From: Halorubrum salipaludis
Lineage (GTDB): Archaea; Halobacteriota; Halobacteria; Halobacteriales; Haloferacaceae
NCBI RefSeq assembly: GCF_002286985.1
Contig: NZ_NSKC01000003.1
Location: forward strand, 434,001-498,000
Direction of reading: 5' to 3'
DNA length: 64,000 nt
A model generated the notes under the pieces. It had not been told where the DNA came from. It searched no databases and saw only the letters and a program-made list of their open reading frames with translations. The stretch's first letter is position 1; each line of letters begins with the position of its first letter. Positions 60,537 to 64,000 of the stretch are shown here, piece after piece. The translations under genes and the position numbers were made by a program.

Positions 60537-61460
60537 CTACCGTCCGCCGTTCAGATACGGCTCGCAGACGAGCTCGACGCCCTCCTCGAAGCTGATTTCG
60601 GGTTCCCAGCCGGTCGCCTCGCGGAAGTTCGAGTAGTCGGCCATGGTGTCGTGGACGTAGCCGTCGAAGGGACACTCGATGTACTCGGGGTCGACGTCGG
60701 TGCCGAGTGCGTCGTTGATCATGGAGACCATCTCGTTGAAGGAGTAGGCCTCCTGGGTGCCGACGTTGTACACGCCCGTCAGCTCGTGGTCGGCGGCGAG
60801 CTCGCAGGCGCGGGCCACGTCCGAGACGTGCATGAAGTCGCGTGTCTGGGTGCCGTCGCCGAACAGCTCCGGGGCTTCGCCCGAGGCGATCGCGTCCGCG
60901 AACTGCGCGACCGTGTTCGCGTACTCGCCTTTGTGTTCCTCGTTGCCGCCGAACCCTTGGTACACCGAGAAGAAGCGGAGCCCCGCCACGTGCATGTCGT
61001 AGTGGTTGGCGTAGTACTCGGCGTAGCGCTCGCGGGCCAGTTTCGAGGCCTCGTAGGCGGTGTGCGCCTCCACGTCCATGCTCTCGGGCGAGGGCTCGGT
61101 GCGACTCCCGTAGATCGAGGAGGTGGAGGCGTAGACGACCGTTTCACATCCTTCCTTCCGGGCGCGCTCGACGGTGTTGACGAACCCCTCGACGTTGACG
61201 CGACAGCCGCGTTGGGGGTCCGACTCGTGCATGTTCCGCGAGGAGAGCGCGGCGAGGTGGAAGACGACGTCGACGTCGACCGGGAAGTCGTCGTCGACGA
61301 CGGAGGCCTCGACGAACTCCACCTCGTCGTCGAGGTTCTCGGCCGTGCCGAGGTACGTGTCGTCGACCGCGATCACGTCGTTGTCGGCTGCGAGCCGGTT
61401 CGCGAGGTTCGACCCGATGAACCCTGCACCGCCCGTCACGAGGACGCGCTGACCCTGCAT
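60537..61460 (-). CDS. NAD-dependent nucleotide-sugar epimerase/dehydratase
   Basis: 307 residues of the extended SDR type. The cofactor motif is VTGGAGFIGSNLANRL, then VDDTYLGTAENL and the catalytic pair YEASK. ASTSSIYGSR holds the Ser/Thr. It resembles UDP-glucose 4-epimerases. Next to a UDP-glucose dehydrogenase, it fits production of UDP-sugars for S-layer or exopolysaccharide glycans. The exact sugar is not shown. Confidence 0.88.
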   Translation of the reverse strand: MQGQRVLVTGGAGFIGSNLANRLAADNDVIAVDDTYLGTAENLDDEVEFVEASVVDDDFPVDVDVVFHLAALSSRNMHESDPQRGCRVNVEGFVNTVERARKEGCETVVYASTSSIYGSRTEPSPESMDVEAHTAYEASKLARERYAEYYANHYDMHVAGLRFFSVYQGFGGNEEHKGEYANTVAQFADAIASGEAPELFGDGTQTRDFMHVSDVARACELAADHELTGVYNVGTQEAYSFNEMVSMINDALGTDVDPEYIECPFDGYVHDTMADYSNFREATGWEPEISFEEGVELVCEPYLNGGR

Positions 61461-61550
61461 GGGCGAGTGTCCCCGGAGCAGTCGGTTTAGCGCTTCGGTT
61501 CGTCCCGTGTTCGCTTCGCTCCAACTGGCCCCGCCAAGCGATCGCAGAAC

Positions 61551-61991
61551 TCATCGAGACGCCGCCGTCTCCGGCGCGAGACGATCGACGACACCGTCGA
61601 AATCATCGTCGAAACTCAACACCCGATCGATGTCGTGGTGCTCGGCGTGTGCGACGGTCATCGCGTCGGTGAAACTGAGTTCGTGTTCGGCGTACCTCCG
61701 GTGGACTGCCACGGCGCGATCGAACAGCGACGGCGACGCGTGGAGAAGTTCGATCGCAGAGGGGTACCCCTCGCCGCGAATGCGCCGTCCGACCTCAAGG
61801 CCGGCGTCGATGTCGCCGGTTCGACGGTGTGTGAGCGTGACGACCTCGTCGTAGACGTAGTCGCTCGTCATTATGTGGCCGTACTCCGACGACGTGAGAA
61901 CGGTGTTCAGCGCCTCGGAGCCCACGTCGTGGCGACTCGCGTCGGTGTCGTGATGCGCGTAGAACACGCCCGTATCGACGAACACGCTCAT
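61551..61991 (-). CDS. PIN-domain toxin (VapC-like)
   Basis: 146 residues. PIN acidic residues are in VFVDTGVFYA, MTSDYVYDEVVT and LSFTDAMTVAHA with FDDDFDG near the end. This is a VapC ribonuclease. It overlaps the antitoxin gene by 4 nt (61988-61991). It sits between the epimerase and UDP-glucose dehydrogenase genes. Confidence 0.87.
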   Translation of the reverse strand: MSVFVDTGVFYAHHDTDASRHDVGSEALNTVLTSSEYGHIMTSDYVYDEVVTLTHRRTGDIDAGLEVGRRIRGEGYPSAIELLHASPSLFDRAVAVHRRYAEHELSFTDAMTVAHAEHHDIDRVLSFDDDFDGVVDRLAPETAASR

Positions 61992-62263
61992 CCGTAGAGG
62001 ATCTCGTCGATGTCTTCTTCGTCAGTTTCGGTCCCCGAAGCAATCCGCCCCTCGTTGAACCGTTCGATTTCTTCCTCACTCAGCTCTAAACTCCCGTCTC
62101 GGAACGAGTCGATGAACTCGGATCGGGAGTCGACGACCGTTTCGATCAGCTCCGACAGGAGTTCCTGTTGTGTGACTTTCTTGCCGGTCTTCAGCCGAAT
62201 CTCCGCCTGAAGCTCTTCGAGCTTTGATTTGGCCTCGTCGTCCATTTTCACGGCCGTCGACAT
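61988..62263 (-). CDS. VapB-like antitoxin
   Basis: 91 residues: STAVKMDDEAKSKLEELQAEIRLKTGKKVTQQELLSELIETVV, a ribbon-helix-helix-type DNA-binding front, then an acidic tail. The stop codon overlaps the VapC start, as in toxin-antitoxin operons. Unlike many VapB proteins, it has a long acidic C-terminus for toxin contact. Confidence 0.82.
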   Translation of the reverse strand: MSTAVKMDDEAKSKLEELQAEIRLKTGKKVTQQELLSELIETVVDSRSEFIDSFRDGSLELSEEEIERFNEGRIASGTETDEEDIDEILYG

Positions 62264-62600
62264 ACGTACTAGTTGCTCTTACGACGTGGTTAATCTTTCT
62301 ACCGACATAGGTGACGTCTCGTACTCACACTCAAACGTTGTCGATCGCGTCGGTCTCGACCTGTGCCCGATCGACGGCGGCGTCGTTTCCGAAATCCGGT
62401 GCAGCGAACCGGTATTCGATGCGCGGATAGCCGTCTCGAAGCGCGCGGACGACCGACCGGGGGACGTACTCGTCGTCAACCCCTCGAACACGCGAGTTCG
62501 AGACGCCGTGTGCCGACGGAGTCTGTCTCGTACACGAACTCACTTCCGGAATCGGTGCTCGAAGAGTTTCACGCGGTCTGATCCGAGGGCGGCGAGGACG
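62264..62600. other. Intergenic region with a doubtful small frame
   Basis: 337 nt between VapB and the UDP-glucose dehydrogenase stop. A reverse frame 62331-62543 reads DEYVPRSVVRALRDGYPRIEYRF and ends DAIDNV. This is more protein-like than its surroundings but has no promoter or known family. GC content is lower than average. It could be the remnant of a gene that belonged to the VapBC island. Confidence 0.35.
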
Positions 62601-63905
62601 CTACCAGGTCAGCCCCTCGTAGGTGATGCCGTCGCGACGCTCGATGATCCGTCGGCCGTCGACGACGACGGGATCGGCCATGTTGTCGAACGCATCGTCG
62701 AGCGCGGCGAACTCGTCCCAGTCCGTGACGACGACCGCGCCGTCGGCGCCGTCCAGCGCCGCCGCGGCCGAGTCGGCGTACGTCACGTCGTCGAGGTAGT
62801 CGCGCGCGTTCTCCGTCGCGACCGGGTCGTAGGCGGTCACCGTCGCGCCGCGCGCCTGGAGCGACTCGATGACGGGGATCGCCCGGGAGTTGCGCATGTC
62901 GTCCGTCCCCGGCTTGAACGCGAGCCCGAGCACGGCGATCCGAGCGCCGTCGAGGGCGACGTGGTCCGCGAGGAGATCGACCAAGCGGCCCGGCTGGCGG
63001 TCGTTGACCGCGACGGCCGCGTTGAGGACCGCCGGGTCGTAGCCCTGTTCCTCGGCGGCGGCGATGATGGCTGCGACGTCCTTCGGAAAACAACTCCCAC
63101 CCCAGCCGACGCCGCTCCGGAGGAACTGCTCGCCGATACGGTCGTCTAAGCCGATCGCGTCGGCGACCTCGTACGAGTCGATCCCGAACTCCTTGCAGAT
63201 ATTTCCGAGGTCGTTGATCAGGCTGATCTTCGCCGCGAGGAAGGCGTTGTTGGCGTACTTGATCATCTCCGCCGTGCGGGTGTCGGTCTCGACGACCGGT
63301 GCGTCGGCGCGGGAAACGAGCGGCTCGAACACCTCGTGCATGTCGGCGAGCGCGCGCTCGTCGTCGGCGCCGAGCACGACCTTGTCCGGGTTCAGGAAGT
63401 CGCTTACGGCGGTCCCCTCGCGGAGGAACTCCGGGTTCATGCCGACGCCGAACGCCTCCCCGGCGGTCTTGCCGCTTTCGGCTTCCAGAATGGGGGTAAT
63501 GGCGTCCTCGGTGGAGCCGGGAACGACCGTGCTCTTGACGACGACCGTGTGCCAGTCCGGCTTGTCGGCGAGGACCTCTCCCAGGTGACTCGCGCCAGCC
63601 TCCATGATCGACAGATCGATGCTGCCGTCGTCGTTCTGCGGGGTCGGCAGACAGAGGAACGTCACGTCGGTGTCGAGGACCGCCGCGTAGTCCGTGGTGG
63701 CTCTGAGGCGACCCGTTCCTTCGGGGCCGGCGTGGTCGGCGACGAGCTCGTCGAGCCCCTCCTCGTGGATGGGTGCGTCCCCGGCGTTGATCGTCTCGAC
63801 GATTCCCTCGTCGATGTCGATGTTGACGACCTCGTGGCCCAGATCCGCGAAACACGCCGCGACGGTCGTGCCGACGTAGCCGCTCCCGATGATAGACAGG
63901 CGCAT
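62601..63905 (-). CDS. aglM: UDP-glucose 6-dehydrogenase
   Basis: 434 residues from ATG 63905. The NAD site is [22 protein letters not shown]. The active-site Cys272 is in [14 protein letters not shown]. Domain text includes [14 protein letters not shown] and the C-terminal [21 protein letters not shown]. It makes UDP-glucuronate, used by haloarchaea in N-glycosylation of S-layer proteins (AglM in Haloferax). Its gene follows an epimerase gene on the same strand. Confidence 0.94.
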   Translation of the reverse strand: MRLSIIGSGYVGTTVAACFADLGHEVVNIDIDEGIVETINAGDAPIHEEGLDELVADHAGPEGTGRLRATTDYAAVLDTDVTFLCLPTPQNDDGSIDLSIMEAGASHLGEVLADKPDWHTVVVKSTVVPGSTEDAITPILEAESGKTAGEAFGVGMNPEFLREGTAVSDFLNPDKVVLGADDERALADMHEVFEPLVSRADAPVVETDTRTAEMIKYANNAFLAAKISLINDLGNICKEFGIDSYEVADAIGLDDRIGEQFLRSGVGWGGSCFPKDVAAIIAAAEEQGYDPAVLNAAVAVNDRQPGRLVDLLADHVALDGARIAVLGLAFKPGTDDMRNSRAIPVIESLQARGATVTAYDPVATENARDYLDDVTYADSAAAALDGADGAVVVTDWDEFAALDDAFDNMADPVVVDGRRIIERRDGITYEGLTW

Positions 63906-64000
63906 ATTGATGTCTCGTTCGGGGGTGTACGACAAGAAACGTCTGATCGGGAGTACGCGTTTCGCAGCGTTTTCGTGTTGCTCGCACACCCCTCGTTTCG
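63906..64000. other. Window end, upstream of aglM
   Basis: 95 nt with no recognised gene. AT-rich GACAAGAAACG and an open forward end may belong to an upstream gene outside the window. Confidence 0.3.

Noticed and set aside
1-64000. tRNA and rRNA genes
   Set aside because: No stretch with the invariant GTTCRA-type T-loop and matching acceptor stem was found by eye; none is claimed, but a tRNAscan-SE run would be decisive.

Overview
The window is chromosomal DNA of an extremely halophilic archaeon, most like Halorubrum or a close relative. GC content is very high, the proteins are strongly acidic, TATA boxes of the TTTATA/TTTAAA type sit about 25-28 nt before many start codons (leaderless transcription), and several gene strings are specifically archaeal (RNase P proteins with the proteasome alpha subunit; L44e-S27e-aIF2alpha-Nop10-PAC2). 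Most of the window is core chromosome. I found no CRISPR array, no rRNA or tRNA gene, no insertion sequence with a transposase and no origin.

Layout. 1-9.7 kb: DoxX-like membrane protein (cut by the window edge), endonuclease III, a ring-cleavage dioxygenase/hydrolase pair, a DUF2249-cupin protein, a small HTH-zinc ribbon protein, a DJ-1/PfpI protein, then DUF357, Rpp30, methyltransferase, Pop5, proteasome alpha, and an SDR. 10-18.6 kb: the termination nuclease aCPSF1, a histidine kinase, methylglyoxal synthase, a secreted protein, a thioredoxin-reductase-like flavoprotein, a phosphoesterase and an O-methyltransferase. 18.7-25.4 kb: methylmalonyl-CoA mutase and epimerase on either side of a PiT transporter and a repeat-built coiled-coil protein, then an S9 peptidase. 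25.5-29.6 kb: an exported PhoX-type phosphatase with cohesin-like and dockerin domains beside a membrane-anchored cohesin-like protein. 30.6-34.6 kb: the translation operon and a thiolase/DUF35 pair. 34.7-43 kb: a large hybrid sensor kinase, a SNF2 helicase with an overlapping coiled-coil/zinc-finger partner, MOSC and MFS genes. 43-49.3 kb: PHP, ThuA, a cytidylate-kinase-like protein lacking the Walker A lysine, Hpt, enoyl-CoA hydratase, chorismate synthase. 49.3-54.2 kb: a frameshifted toxin-antitoxin pair, a ZIP transporter, membrane proteins, HtpX. 54.2-64 kb: a Tat lipoprotein, a phosphodiesterase divergent from a CysD-like PP-loop protein, a truncated XdhC beside a MobA-like nucleotidyltransferase, an AbrB protein, a VapBC pair, and two nucleotide-sugar genes (epimerase, UDP-glucose dehydrogenase) that suggest surface-glycan synthesis.

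The most unusual content is a dispersed non-coding element present three times: 45662-46111 (complete, + strand), 17556-17966 (core and tails, - strand) and 37548-37658 (ends only, - strand). The two full cores share conserved blocks and three hairpins at equivalent places. The hairpin sequences differ between copies but pairing is kept, including a perfect 19-bp stem whose two versions differ at many positions. A TATA-like box stands exactly 25 nt before the first conserved block in both. This is covariation evidence for an undescribed structured RNA, or for a DNA cruciform element. The third copy looks like the same locus without its core, joined at a 13-nt sequence that flanks the core as a direct repeat in the complete copy.

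Coordinates and motifs were read by eye. Family names rest on motif recognition, not database searches.
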